Source: an uncultured Ruminococcus sp. (GTDB taxonomy: Bacteria > Bacillota > Clostridia > Oscillospirales > Ruminococcaceae). From it: a stretch of DNA of 53,412 bases. Position numbers and translations under genes: made by a program. The DNA is taken from contig CANOIR010000015.1 of assembly GCA_947566125.1 (NCBI GenBank), positions 1-53,412 of the forward strand. Direction: 5' to 3'. Positions 32,193 through 40,201 of this stretch are shown here, piece by piece; the first letter of the stretch is position 1, and each line of letters starts with the position of its first letter. The notes beneath the pieces were generated by a model. It ran no database searches and had not been told where the DNA came from. It saw only the letters and a program-made list of their open reading frames with translations.

Positions 32193-35100
32193 ATGTCTGT
32201 TTATCGAATTTATGTAGAAAAAAAACCAGAATTTGCAGTTGAAGCTCAATCTGTTCTGAGCGACCTTCAAACTGCACTACGTACAAGTGTCACCGGCGTT
32301 CGTGTTATAAACCGCTATGATGCGGATAATCTCACTGCCGAAAGCTTTGAAAAGGCTATACCAACAGTTTTTTCCGAACCTGCTGTTGACAATGTATACA
32401 AGGAACTTCCAAAAATTTCCGGAAGTCAGCGTATGTTTGCAACTGAATATCTCCCAGGACAATTTGACCAGAGAGCTGACAGCTGCGAACAGTGTATTCA
32501 AATTCTGCTTCAGGGTGAACGCTGCCGTGTACGTTCTGCACAAATTTATATTATCAGCGGAAATATAACCGATGATGAGTTTGAAAAAGTAAAATCATAT
32601 ATCATAAATCCTGTAGAACGCCGTGAGGCTGCTATGGAACTTCCAGAGTCACTTGAAGCAAATTATGAAATACCTACAACTGTAAAAACTCTTGACGGCT
32701 TTACAGAGCTTACAATTGCCCAGCTGAGCGATTTCATAAAAGAATACGGTCTTGCAATGGATCTGGAAGATATTAAATTCTGCCAGAAATATTTCCGTGA
32801 TACTGAAAAACGTAATCCTACTATCACTGAAATAAGAATGATAGATACCTATTGGTCAGACCATTGCCGTCATACAACATTCCTTACTAATATTGAAAAT
32901 ACTGATATTGAAACTCCATATATCAAAGAAACATATGACGATTATTTAAGAATACGCAGTGAATTGGGCAGAGATGCAAAGCCTATTACTCTTATGGACA
33001 TGGCAACACTTGCAGTACGCAAGCTCAAAGCTGACGGTAAACTGAATGATCTTGATGAAAGCGAAGAAATAAATGCTTGCTCTGTTAAGATAAAGGTTGA
33101 TATTGACGGAAGAGATGAAGATTGGATCCTTATGTTCAAAAATGAAACACATAATCATCCAACTGAGATAGAACCATTCGGTGGTGCTGCTACTTGTCTT
33201 GGCGGTGCTATACGTGACCCGCTTTCTGGACGTTCATATGTATATCAAGCAATGCGTGTTACCGGTGCTTCCAATCCTCTTGTTCCAATTGCAGATACTA
33301 TTTCAGGAAAACTTCCACAGAGAAAAATCACTCAAGGTGCTGCAAACGGCTATAGCTCCTACGGCAACCAGATCGGTCTTGCTACAGGTCATGTAGCAGA
33401 AGTTTATCATCCGGGTTATATGGCAAAGCGTATGGAGATCGGTGCAGTTCTTGGTGCTGCTCCTGCTTCAAATATAAGAAGAGAAGCTCCTATTCCGGGC
33501 GATGTTGTAATTCTCCTTGGCGGTAAAACAGGTCGTGACGGCTGCGGCGGTGCAACAGGTTCTTCTAAATCACATACTATTGAATCACTTGAATCATGCG
33601 GTGCAGAAGTTCAAAAGGGTAATGCACCTGAAGAACGTAAACTTCAAAGACTTTTCCGCAATCCATTCGTTACACAAATGATAAAACGCTGCAACGACTT
33701 TGGTGCTGGCGGTGTTTCTGTTGCCATCGGTGAGCTTACAGATGGTCTAGACATTGACCTCAATGCAGTTCCAAAGAAATATGACGGTCTTGACGGCACT
33801 GAAATTGCTATTTCAGAATCACAGGAACGTATGGCTGTTGTTGTTTCTGAAAAGGAAGCAGACAGATTCCTGCGTGAAGCTGCTAAAGAAAATCTTGAAG
33901 CTACTATCGTTGCAGTTGTAAAGGCTGATCCACGTCTTACTATGAAATGGAACGGAAACGTTATAGTTGATCTGTCACGTGAATTCTTAAATTCAAACGG
34001 TGCACCTAAATATACAGATGTAGTTATAGATGCTCCAAAGCCTTCTCCTGTAAATGAGATGGAAGATCGTGCTGAAAGCTGGTTTGATCTTATGTCAAAT
34101 CTAAATGTATGCTCTCAAAAGGGTCTTATCGAAAAGTTTGACTCAACTATCGGTGCAGGTACTGTTCTTATGCCATTCGGCGGAGTACATCAGCTTTCTC
34201 CATCACAGGCCATGGCTGCAAAGATTCCGGTTCTGCGTGGTGAAACAAACACCTGCTCTCTCATGGGTTGGGGATTCAATCCACTTATAAGCTCCAACAG
34301 CCCATATCATGGTGCAATATGTGCTGTTGTTTCTTCTATTGCAAAGGTAGTTGCAGCAGGTGGAAGCTGGCATCACTGTTGGCTGACATTCCAGGAATAT
34401 TTTGAAAGAACTCAAAATCTTCCTTCACGTTGGGGCAAGCCTATGGCTGCACTTCTCGGTGCATTCAAAGCACAGCTTGAGCTTTCCTGCGGTTCTATCG
34501 GCGGTAAGGACTCAATGTCTGGTACTTTTGAAAACATCGATGTACCTCCTACACTTGTTTCATTTGCTGTTTCAACTGCAAATGCTGACAAGGTAGTATC
34601 TACAGAATTTAAGAAAGCCGGCAGCACAGTTATACAGATTCGTCCTCAGTATGATGAAAACGGTCTGCCTGTATTCGACAGCATAAGAGAATGCTTTGAC
34701 AAGGTAGAAAAAATTATTGCAGACGGAAGAGCTGCTGCTATATGGGCAGTTGACTTTGGCGGTGTTGCTGAAGGTATTGCTAAAATGTCATTTGGTAACC
34801 GCATAGGTTTTGAATTTGCTAAAAAACTCTCTGCTGCTGAACTTTTCCAGCCATGTGCAGGTGCATTTATAATCGAACTTATCGGCAATGCTGAAAACGG
34901 TGAAGAAATTATCGGTGCAACTACAAGTAAAAATACAATTGCTGCTCCTGATTATACACTTAACCTCGAAGATCTTATAGATACTTGGGAAAAGAAACTC
35001 GAACCTGTATTCCCATGCCGCATAAAGACTCCAGCAGAAAAGCCGGAAATTTATACTTTTAACCGCAATGAAACTTTAAGTGCAGGCATTAAGGAAGCTC

Positions 35101-35897
35101 GTCCTCGTGTTCTTATCCCTGTATTCCCTGGAACTAACTGTGAATATGACACTGCAAGAGCATTTGAACGTGCTGGTGCAAGAGCAGAGATATTCGTTAT
35201 AAAAAATCTTTCTGCTGCAAATATTGAAGAATCTATCGACACATTCACAATGCTTATCAAGAATTCACAAATAATAATGATTCCTGGTGGATTCAGCGGT
35301 GGTGACGAACCAGATGGAAGTGCTAAGTTTATTACAGCATTCTTCCGCAATCCAAAGATAAAGGATGCTGTTCATAATCTCCTTAATAATCGTGATGGTC
35401 TTATGCTGGGTATATGTAATGGATTCCAGGCTCTTCTTAAACTTGGTCTTATTCAGAATGGTGAAATTACCGATATGAAGAGCGATTCACCTACACTGAC
35501 ATTTAATGCAATTGCACGCCATCAGTCAATGCTTGTAAACACAAGAATTGCTTCTAATAAATCTCCATGGCTCTATGGCTGCAAGACAGGTGATATGCAT
35601 ACTGTAGCTATTTCCCACGGCGAAGGCAGATTTGTAGCTCCACAATCACTCATTGACAAGCTTGCTGCAAACGGTCAGATAGCTACTCAATATGTTGACT
35701 TAAATGGCGAACCTACAATGGATATTCACTATAATCCTAATGCATCTATGTCTGCTATTGAAGGCGTTACTTCTCCAGACGGCAGAGTATTTGGAAAAAT
35801 GGGTCACAGCGAACGTATAGGCAAAAATCTTTATAGAAACGTTCCAGGTGAAAAAGACCAGAGAATATTCCAGAGCGGTGTAGATTACTTTAAATAA
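32193..35897 (+). CDS. purL: Single-chain phosphoribosylformylglycinamidine synthase (1234 aa)
   Basis: Fourth step of purine synthesis: FGAR plus glutamine plus ATP to FGAM. This is the long fused form (about 1230 residues) found in Clostridia and Gram-negatives, not the three-subunit PurSQL type. In order: the PurS-like N-terminus, the linker, the first ATPase half with TYWSDHCRHTTFL and NETHNHPTEIEPFGGAATC, the second half with GGVSVAIGELTDGL, SIGGKDSMSGTFE, and the glutaminase domain with VFPGTNCEYDTARAFERAGA, GGFSGGDEPDGSA and LGICNGFQALLKLGL (nucleophile Cys), ending in HSERIGKNLYRNVPG. All catalytic parts look intact. AAGGAG before the start. No other pur gene is adjacent. Confidence 0.96.
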   Translation: MSVYRIYVEKKPEFAVEAQSVLSDLQTALRTSVTGVRVINRYDADNLTAESFEKAIPTVFSEPAVDNVYKELPKISGSQRMFATEYLPGQFDQRADSCEQCIQILLQGERCRVRSAQIYIISGNITDDEFEKVKSYIINPVERREAAMELPESLEANYEIPTTVKTLDGFTELTIAQLSDFIKEYGLAMDLEDIKFCQKYFRDTEKRNPTITEIRMIDTYWSDHCRHTTFLTNIENTDIETPYIKETYDDYLRIRSELGRDAKPITLMDMATLAVRKLKADGKLNDLDESEEINACSVKIKVDIDGRDEDWILMFKNETHNHPTEIEPFGGAATCLGGAIRDPLSGRSYVYQAMRVTGASNPLVPIADTISGKLPQRKITQGAANGYSSYGNQIGLATGHVAEVYHPGYMAKRMEIGAVLGAAPASNIRREAPIPGDVVILLGGKTGRDGCGGATGSSKSHTIESLESCGAEVQKGNAPEERKLQRLFRNPFVTQMIKRCNDFGAGGVSVAIGELTDGLDIDLNAVPKKYDGLDGTEIAISESQERMAVVVSEKEADRFLREAAKENLEATIVAVVKADPRLTMKWNGNVIVDLSREFLNSNGAPKYTDVVIDAPKPSPVNEMEDRAESWFDLMSNLNVCSQKGLIEKFDSTIGAGTVLMPFGGVHQLSPSQAMAAKIPVLRGETNTCSLMGWGFNPLISSNSPYHGAICAVVSSIAKVVAAGGSWHHCWLTFQEYFERTQNLPSRWGKPMAALLGAFKAQLELSCGSIGGKDSMSGTFENIDVPPTLVSFAVSTANADKVVSTEFKKAGSTVIQIRPQYDENGLPVFDSIRECFDKVEKIIADGRAAAIWAVDFGGVAEGIAKMSFGNRIGFEFAKKLSAAELFQPCAGAFIIELIGNAENGEEIIGATTSKNTIAAPDYTLNLEDLIDTWEKKLEPVFPCRIKTPAEKPEIYTFNRNETLSAGIKEARPRVLIPVFPGTNCEYDTARAFERAGARAEIFVIKNLSAANIEESIDTFTMLIKNSQIIMIPGGFSGGDEPDGSAKFITAFFRNPKIKDAVHNLLNNRDGLMLGICNGFQALLKLGLIQNGEITDMKSDSPTLTFNAIARHQSMLVNTRIASNKSPWLYGCKTGDMHTVAISHGEGRFVAPQSLIDKLAANGQIATQYVDLNGEPTMDIHYNPNASMSAIEGVTSPDGRVFGKMGHSERIGKNLYRNVPGEKDQRIFQSGVDYFK

Positions 35898-35915
35898 ATT
35901 AAACTAGACAAAAAT

Positions 35916-35955
35916 GGGCTGCCTTATAAAGCAAGGCAGCTCGTTTGTTTTTATA
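35916..35955. terminator. Terminator between purL and sigF
   Basis: GCTGCCTT (35918-35925) pairs with AAGGCAGC (35933-35940), followed by a T-rich tail on the plus strand and A-rich sequence on the other side. Confidence 0.8.
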
Positions 35956-35962
35956 TAAAAAA

Positions 35963-36631
35963 TCACTCAAGCAGACTTTCTCTCATTTCTTTAAGCAGCT
36001 TTTTTTCACGCCGTGAAACCTGAACTTGAGTCATACCAAGTATCTGTGCTGTTTTTGTCTGCGTTAGATTTTGAAAATATCTGAGCTTAAGAAGTTTCTG
36101 ATCCGTATCAGAAAGCTGTGCCATCGTCTGCCTTAGGGCTATCAGATCGCCGATCGCCTTGTCCGGTGCCGGAACAGGTATATCAAGCTGTGTATCATCG
36201 TCATCATCGCTTACTGTCAATGATATAGGTGCTTGTGTCACACATAGTGCCTGTGCGGCATCTTCTTCACTGACTCCTGCAAGCTTGCTGAGTTCGGACA
36301 GCGTTGGTTCCTGTCCATAGTCCCTTATATATGCCTCTTTAAGCCTTCTCAGAACCATAGCACACTCTTTCATTCGGCGGCTGACCTTTATCGTGCCGCC
36401 ATCACGGAAAAGCCTCTTAAGCTCTCCCAAAATAACCGGTACTGCATAGGTTGAAAACTGTACGCCTCTTTCCGGATCGAAGCCATTTACAGCTTTCATA
36501 AGTCCCAGACAACCGGCAGAATAAAGCTCATCATACTCAATGCCACGACCACGAAAACGATTGGCACAATGATGTACAAGCCCTAAATGTTCTTCTGCAC
36601 ATGGTTTGCTATATTTTAACTTGTCCTGCAT
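35963..36631 (-). CDS. sigF: Sporulation sigma factor SigF (222 aa)
   Basis: Sigma-70 family factor of the forespore type. Region 2 shows GRGIEYDELYSAGCLGLMKA and ERGVQFSTYAVPVILGELKR; region 3 includes KVSRRMKECAMVLRRLKEAY and PTLSELSKLAGVSEEDAAQAL; region 4 is MAQLSDTDQKLLKLRYFQNL and GMTQVQVSRREKKLLK. The length is close to B. subtilis SigF and shorter than housekeeping factors. Identity rests on context: it follows spoIIAA and spoIIAB with overlapping genes. SigG would be similar in sequence. Ends at a shared terminator. Confidence 0.95.
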   Translation of the reverse strand: MQDKLKYSKPCAEEHLGLVHHCANRFRGRGIEYDELYSAGCLGLMKAVNGFDPERGVQFSTYAVPVILGELKRLFRDGGTIKVSRRMKECAMVLRRLKEAYIRDYGQEPTLSELSKLAGVSEEDAAQALCVTQAPISLTVSDDDDDTQLDIPVPAPDKAIGDLIALRQTMAQLSDTDQKLLKLRYFQNLTQTKTAQILGMTQVQVSRREKKLLKEMRESLLE

Positions 36632-37062
36632 GAAATGCCTCTTAATTTCTTACGCATTATAACTGTAGTTCCGGCATCAGGTTTACTTCTTACATGAACA
36701 CTATCCATAAAGCTCTGCATAACAGCAAAGCCCAGTCCTGCACGTTCTTCATTTGACGCAGTTGTAAAAAGTGGCTCCATTGCCTTATCTATATCATCAA
36801 TGCCGCAACCCTTATCTTTCACTCTTATGTATATTTCACGGTCAGCAAGCAGCTTTACACAAAGTTCTACATCGCCTTCAATATTTCTGTAACCGTGTAC
36901 TATCGAATTTGTAACTGCCTCTGAAACAGCTGTTCTTATATCTGCAAGTTCTTCAATAGTTGGGTCTGCCTGAACAAGAAAGGCTGATACTATTGCTCGA
37001 GATGTTTGTTCATTCACAGATATTCCCGGAAAGCTGAATTTTATCGAATTTTCTGTCTTCAC
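36616..37062 (-). CDS. spoIIAB: Anti-sigma F factor SpoIIAB (148 aa)
   Basis: GHKL-fold serine kinase that holds SigF and phosphorylates SpoIIAA. TAVSEAVTNSIVHGYRN is the N box, IYIRVKDKGCGIDDIDKAME the G1 box, and EERAGLGFAVMQSFMDSVHV the G2 box. Length matches. It overlaps spoIIAA at the ATGA and sigF by 16 nt, which supports translational coupling. All ATP-binding motifs are intact. Confidence 0.96.
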   Translation of the reverse strand: MKTENSIKFSFPGISVNEQTSRAIVSAFLVQADPTIEELADIRTAVSEAVTNSIVHGYRNIEGDVELCVKLLADREIYIRVKDKGCGIDDIDKAMEPLFTTASNEERAGLGFAVMQSFMDSVHVRSKPDAGTTVIMRKKLRGISCRTS

Positions 37063-37394
37063 TTTATATCTTCCTTTCTATTCGGAGAACGTTCTATTTT
37101 TGCCAAACGTTCTATTCCTGAAAGCTTCATAACACGTCTTATATGCGGAGGCGGATTCCATATGGCAGTTGTTCCGCCGATCCCACCCATTACTTTGCAT
37201 CGGCCAAGAATAAGACCTATGCCGGAACTGTCCATAAATGTTACTCCGCCAAAATCAAGAGCAAGACTTGCCGGCTGCTGTTCTGAAATAGCTGTATCAA
37301 TTTCTTCACGAATCATACGTACGCTATGATGATCAAGCTCACCGCTAAGTGAAGCAACAAGACAAGAATTATTGTTTTGAAGAGCTACTGTCAT
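37059..37394 (-). CDS. spoIIAA: Anti-anti-sigma factor SpoIIAA (111 aa)
   Basis: STAS-domain protein that releases SigF from SpoIIAB when dephosphorylated. The phosphorylatable serine is in VTFMDSSGIGLILGRCKVM, the classical motif. The preceding LSGELDHHSVRMIREEID is also diagnostic. The ATG at 37394 has AGAAGGAG; the longer frame to 37442 runs into the presumed promoter region. First gene of spoIIAA-spoIIAB-sigF. A 20-bp palindrome and a Spo0A-box-like TTGTCGTAA lie upstream. Confidence 0.95.
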   Translation of the reverse strand: MTVALQNNNSCLVASLSGELDHHSVRMIREEIDTAISEQQPASLALDFGGVTFMDSSGIGLILGRCKVMGGIGGTTAIWNPPPHIRRVMKLSGIERLAKIERSPNRKEDIK

Positions 37395-37439
37395 AAGAAT
37401 TCTCCTTCTCTTATTTTTTCTGATGATTACATTGTACAG

Positions 37440-37466
37440 CAATATTCATGAGAATATTGTCGTAAA
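37440..37466. promoter_or_regulatory. Control region of the spoIIA operon
   Basis: CAATATTC (37440-37447) and GAATATTG (37452-37459) form a perfect inverted repeat. Overlapping it, TTGTCGTAA (37458-37466) differs by one base from the 0A box TGTCGAA. No clear sigma-H promoter was seen. Spo0A control of spoIIA is known in Bacillus; here it is inference. Confidence 0.4.
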
Positions 37467-37523
37467 TGCAGATCATATCTATATTTTTTTCGCAAAAAAC
37501 GACATTTTAATTTTTTTCAAATA

Positions 37524-37562
37524 ATATAAATAAAGACATCGCACAACAAGCACGATGTCTTT
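37524..37562 (-). terminator. Terminator of the 62-aa gene
   Basis: AAAGACATCG (37532-37541) pairs with CGATGTCTTT (37553-37562); on the minus strand TTTATTTATATT follows. Confidence 0.85.
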
Positions 37563-37583
37563 GATTATGAACTATATTTGTTT

Positions 37584-37772
37584 CTATGAATTTTTTGAAA
37601 TAAATTGTTCTTCCGCCGTGATCTGAGCATCTTTAAGTGCATTGATCTCCTTTTCAATGGAAATAAAAGCAGCTGCCGGCAGCTCTGGGTTTCCTTTTAT
37701 ATATTCTAAGTTTTCAATACTCTTTGAAATACTTCTAAACAGTGTTACATATGAATCTCTGAATTCGTCCAT
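37584..37772 (-). CDS. Small helical protein divergent from an XRE regulator (62 aa)
   Basis: The 62-residue product (start MDEFRDSYVTLFRSISKS) is predicted helical with no membrane segment. The pattern Y-x-x-L-F-x(3)-I-x(3)-I-E-x-L-E, then LKDAQITAEEQFIS, resembles small unnamed Firmicute proteins often near XRE regulators or phage genes, and it recalls the 59-residue protein at 168-347. AAAGGAGG lies in perfect position. Its promoter TTGCGT-17-TATAAT (37824-37796) is overlapped by a palindrome that the divergent XRE protein could bind. Function unknown. Confidence 0.75.
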   Translation of the reverse strand: MDEFRDSYVTLFRSISKSIENLEYIKGNPELPAAAFISIEKEINALKDAQITAEEQFISKNS

Positions 37773-37795
37773 ATAACTCGCCTCCTTTCGATACT

Positions 37796-37837
37796 ATTAT
37801 ATCAAATTGTTTTTAATTACGCAAGTGCGTATACGCA
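37796..37837. promoter_or_regulatory. Promoter and palindromic operator between small gene and XRE gene
   Basis: On the minus strand TTGCGT (37824-37819), 17 bp, TATAAT (37801-37796). Next to the -35 is the perfect 12-bp palindrome TGCGTATACGCA (37826-37837), with extra half-sites ACGCAAG and GCATATGC on its flanks. Binding by the XRE protein would repress the small gene and perhaps itself. Confidence 0.6.
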
Positions 37838-37879
37838 TATGCATACCTTTTGATAAAATAATATTAAAAGGTGGTGTTT

Positions 37880-38125
37880 ATGATAGGAGTAAAGGAAATA
37901 ATAGTTAAGCGTATTTATGAGCTTTGTGAAAAACAAAATATCAAGCCAAATGAACTTGCAAACCGTTCCGGAGTTACACCGTCAACGGTATATTCTTTAT
38001 TAGATCCAAGGCGTCATAATGTTTCAATTGTTACATTAAAAATTTTATGTGATGGCTTGGGCGTAACTTTAGGCGAATTTTTCAGCACAGATGATTTTGA
38101 CAATTTACAGCAAGAACTAAAATAA
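37880..38125 (+). CDS. Small XRE-family transcriptional regulator (81 aa)
   Basis: Nearly the whole protein is a Cro/CI helix-turn-helix domain: IIVKRIYELCEKQNIKPNEL, recognition helix NRSGVTPSTVYSLLD, then VSIVTLKILCDGLGVTLGEF, ending with an acidic tail. The ATG at 37880 has AAAGGTGG close upstream; two GTG codons just before it are less well placed. It is divergent from the 62-residue gene and shares the palindrome at 37826-37837. Members with the DPRRHNVSIVTLKILCDGL type of second half are common one-domain regulators in Clostridia. Monocistronic. Confidence 0.88.
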   Translation: MIGVKEIIVKRIYELCEKQNIKPNELANRSGVTPSTVYSLLDPRRHNVSIVTLKILCDGLGVTLGEFFSTDDFDNLQQELK

Positions 38126-38126
38126 A

Positions 38127-38180
38127 AAATACGGCTTTCCTAAATGGCAGTAAATTTGCCTGTAATGGAAAGCCGTTTTC
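38127..38180. terminator. Bidirectional terminator
   Basis: ACGGCTTTCC (38131-38140) and GGAAAGCCGT (38168-38177) enclose a smaller GGCA/TGCC stem, with A and T runs on the two sides. Confidence 0.8.
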
Positions 38181-38198
38181 TATCTTTTTACTTAAATT

Positions 38199-38843
38199 TT
38201 AATCAATTTCTACATCATTATTTTCTTCTATTTTAACCTCAATATATGATTCATTGATCTTCGGTTCTTCAATAGTACCGCTTACAATAACTGTTTTCAT
38301 TTTACCGTCTGAAAAACAGCAATTAAATTCATAAAAACCATTTTGAATTAATTCATCTGTAATATCAACAGCAAGAGTATCGTCCGTATCTGCTTTAAAC
38401 CATAAACGATTTTCATTGTCAAGTTCAGTATAAAATTTTGTATTAGTATCTTCTATAAAACTGACTGTATATTCCGATTCATATTCTCCATCTACAAATA
38501 ATTCATCTGTTGTTTCTTCTTTTATAAATTCATAAGCAATATAGTCATCACCTAGTTTACTTATGGAAGCCTGAACTTCCTCGCCATCTATCCAAATAGA
38601 AATTTTCTTTAAAAGACCTGACTCGGCAGCAGCATGAATTCCTATTGCAGATACTGACAGCAAAGCCGCAGCAGCGACACATATAAAGGCAGTTCGTTTT
38701 TTATTCTTTGAGTTCATAATAATATTTCCTTTCTGTGTATCATCACTAATTTGCTTCAAAACGCATTTACTGACAGATTCACAAATGTCTTTTTTAAGTG
38801 GAATTTCCTGCAACCTATATTGCTCTTTCCAATTATGTTTCAT
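38199..38843 (-). CDS. Membrane-anchored anti-sigma-like protein (214 aa)
   Basis: Residues 1-50 are cytoplasmic and carry a likely sigma-binding segment (WKEQYRLQEIPLKKDICESV). One membrane helix follows (TAFICVAAAALLSVSAIGI, about residues 51-69), then about 140 extracytoplasmic residues, acidic and strand-rich (WIDGEEVQASISKLGDDYIA). The arrangement, overlap of 11 nt with the ECF sigma gene and shared direction make it the probable anti-sigma factor. I see no HxxxCxxC zinc motif. The external part is a candidate sensor domain; its signal is unknown. Confidence 0.75.
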   Translation of the reverse strand: MKHNWKEQYRLQEIPLKKDICESVSKCVLKQISDDTQKGNIIMNSKNKKRTAFICVAAAALLSVSAIGIHAAAESGLLKKISIWIDGEEVQASISKLGDDYIAYEFIKEETTDELFVDGEYESEYTVSFIEDTNTKFYTELDNENRLWFKADTDDTLAVDITDELIQNGFYEFNCCFSDGKMKTVIVSGTIEEPKINESYIEVKIEENNDVEID

Positions 38844-39387
38844 TTTTAAAACCCCTTTCTGTCAGAAAAGCTTTTAACTTCTTTCGTGCACGATATAGTT
38901 TTACCTTGGCATTTGCATCAGATATGGCAAGACGTTTGGACAGTGAATTCAAGGATTCACCATAAAAATAATAGCGTATTACAAGTTCACGTTCAACAAG
39001 AGAAAGCTCATCAATTCCCTGTTGTAAAAGAGACATATCCTCAAGCCATTCTATAGAATCTGCAACATCAGTACCATCAGGTACTATATCTTCAAATTCG
39101 CAAAAATCATTTATACTACGCAGTTTATTTTTTGCAAGATTTCTTGCAATTGCTGCAAGATACGGACTTACAGAACGGCTTTTATCCAAAACATCAAGAC
39201 TTTGCCAAAGCTTTATAAACACATCTGATGTCATTTCTTCCAAGTCCTCTTCTGTACAATATCCGCCAACCATATTGAAAAGGATTGTATATACATATCC
39301 GGTATATTCAGATATAAGCTTTTCAATTGTATGTTCGCTATTCTTTTGCAGTTGTCGGTAAATTCTTTTTTTCAATGTGCTTCCCAT
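38833..39387 (-). CDS. ECF-type RNA polymerase sigma factor (184 aa)
   Basis: Alternative sigma factor with sigma regions 2 and 4 only. Region 2 shows GYVYTILFNMVGGYCTEEDL, then EMTSDVFIKLWQSLDVLD; region 2.4 is SPYLAAIARNLAKNKLRS; region 4 is LSLVERELVIRYYFYGESLN, RLAISDANAKVKLYRARKKL. It overlaps the anti-sigma gene behind it. An ECF-like promoter TGTAACC...CGTGTA lies just upstream, pointing to autoregulation. Responses of this kind in Firmicutes usually concern the envelope. Confidence 0.92.
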   Translation of the reverse strand: MGSTLKKRIYRQLQKNSEHTIEKLISEYTGYVYTILFNMVGGYCTEEDLEEMTSDVFIKLWQSLDVLDKSRSVSPYLAAIARNLAKNKLRSINDFCEFEDIVPDGTDVADSIEWLEDMSLLQQGIDELSLVERELVIRYYFYGESLNSLSKRLAISDANAKVKLYRARKKLKAFLTERGFKNET

Positions 39388-39417
39388 CCTGTCTGAATTT
39401 GCAAATTCACCTATATA

Positions 39418-39443
39418 TACACGTTTAAATTAAAATGGTTACA
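39418..39443 (-). promoter_or_regulatory. Candidate autoregulated ECF promoter
   Basis: On the minus strand TGTAACC (39443-39437) is followed 13 nt later by CGTGTA (39423-39418), 31 nt before the ECF gene. The motifs match ECF elements, but the spacing is about two bases shorter than usual. Confidence 0.45.
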
Positions 39444-39466
39444 CAGATTTTGGAAATTTTATTTTT

Positions 39467-40135
39467 TTAAATTTTGGGGTCAAGCAATATTTCTTTAAGC
39501 TCACTTACACTTTCAGCCACAATATCTGCACCGTAATCTAAAAGTTCGCCCTTTGGTGCATAGCCATACTGAACGCCTAATACACTGACTCCACATTTTT
39601 TTGCTCCTAAAATATCATGCTTTCTATCACCTATCATCAACACGTCAGCTTTGTCACCTTCTTCTAATCCAAGTCTTTTCATAGCAAGAAGAATCATATC
39701 TGCTTTAGTTTCATCCTCACGTTCAATCGAACTGCCTGCCACTGCTTCAAATGCGTCTGCTATGTTAAAATGACTTAATATACGCCTTGCAAAAATTTCA
39801 GGCTTAGAAGTTGCAAGTGCAAGCCTGTAACCCGCATTTTTTAAATCATACAGCAGCTCAGGTATGCCATCGTAAACTTTATTTTCAAATATTCCCTTTT
39901 CACTGTATCTCTCTCGATATTTAAGTATTGCCGCTTCTGTATCCTCATAGGAAAGTCCGCATAACTCCTGATATGATACAACAAGCGGAGGTCCTATAAA
40001 TGCACGCAGTGTTTCATACTCCGGAATTTTAAATCCGCATGACTTAAGTCCATATCGAACACAGTTTATTATTCCTTCTTCTGAATCTGTCAAAGTTCCG
40101 TCAAGGTCAAAAAGCAAAAATTTATATTTTTTCAT
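39467..40135 (-). CDS. HAD-superfamily phosphatase, phosphoglycolate-phosphatase-like (222 aa)
   Basis: HAD hydrolase with motif I LLFDLDGTLTDSEEGI (nucleophile Asp), motif II ALATSKPEIFARRIL, motif III lysine in EDETKADMILLAMKRL and motif IV MIGDRKHDILGAKKCG. The cap is the small helical C1 type, and GPPLVVSYQEL is typical of the Gph/PpaX group. The AGGAGG site precedes the start. Substrate cannot be decided. It lies 66 nt after the methyltransferase, with a GGGCAGC/GCTGCCC hairpin in that gap that lacks a T run in this direction. Confidence 0.92.
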   Translation of the reverse strand: MKKYKFLLFDLDGTLTDSEEGIINCVRYGLKSCGFKIPEYETLRAFIGPPLVVSYQELCGLSYEDTEAAILKYRERYSEKGIFENKVYDGIPELLYDLKNAGYRLALATSKPEIFARRILSHFNIADAFEAVAGSSIEREDETKADMILLAMKRLGLEEGDKADVLMIGDRKHDILGAKKCGVSVLGVQYGYAPKGELLDYGADIVAESVSELKEILLDPKI

Positions 40136-40201
40136 AAATAGCCCCTCCTAAATATACAGAATCGGGCAGCCGTTTAAGCTGCCCTTTTAATTAAAAACTC
40201 A

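Noticed and set aside
40160..40190. GGGCAGC/GCTGCCC hairpin as terminator of the RNA methyltransferase gene
   Set aside because: On the minus strand it is followed by GATTCTGT, not a T run; read-through to the HAD gene is likely.
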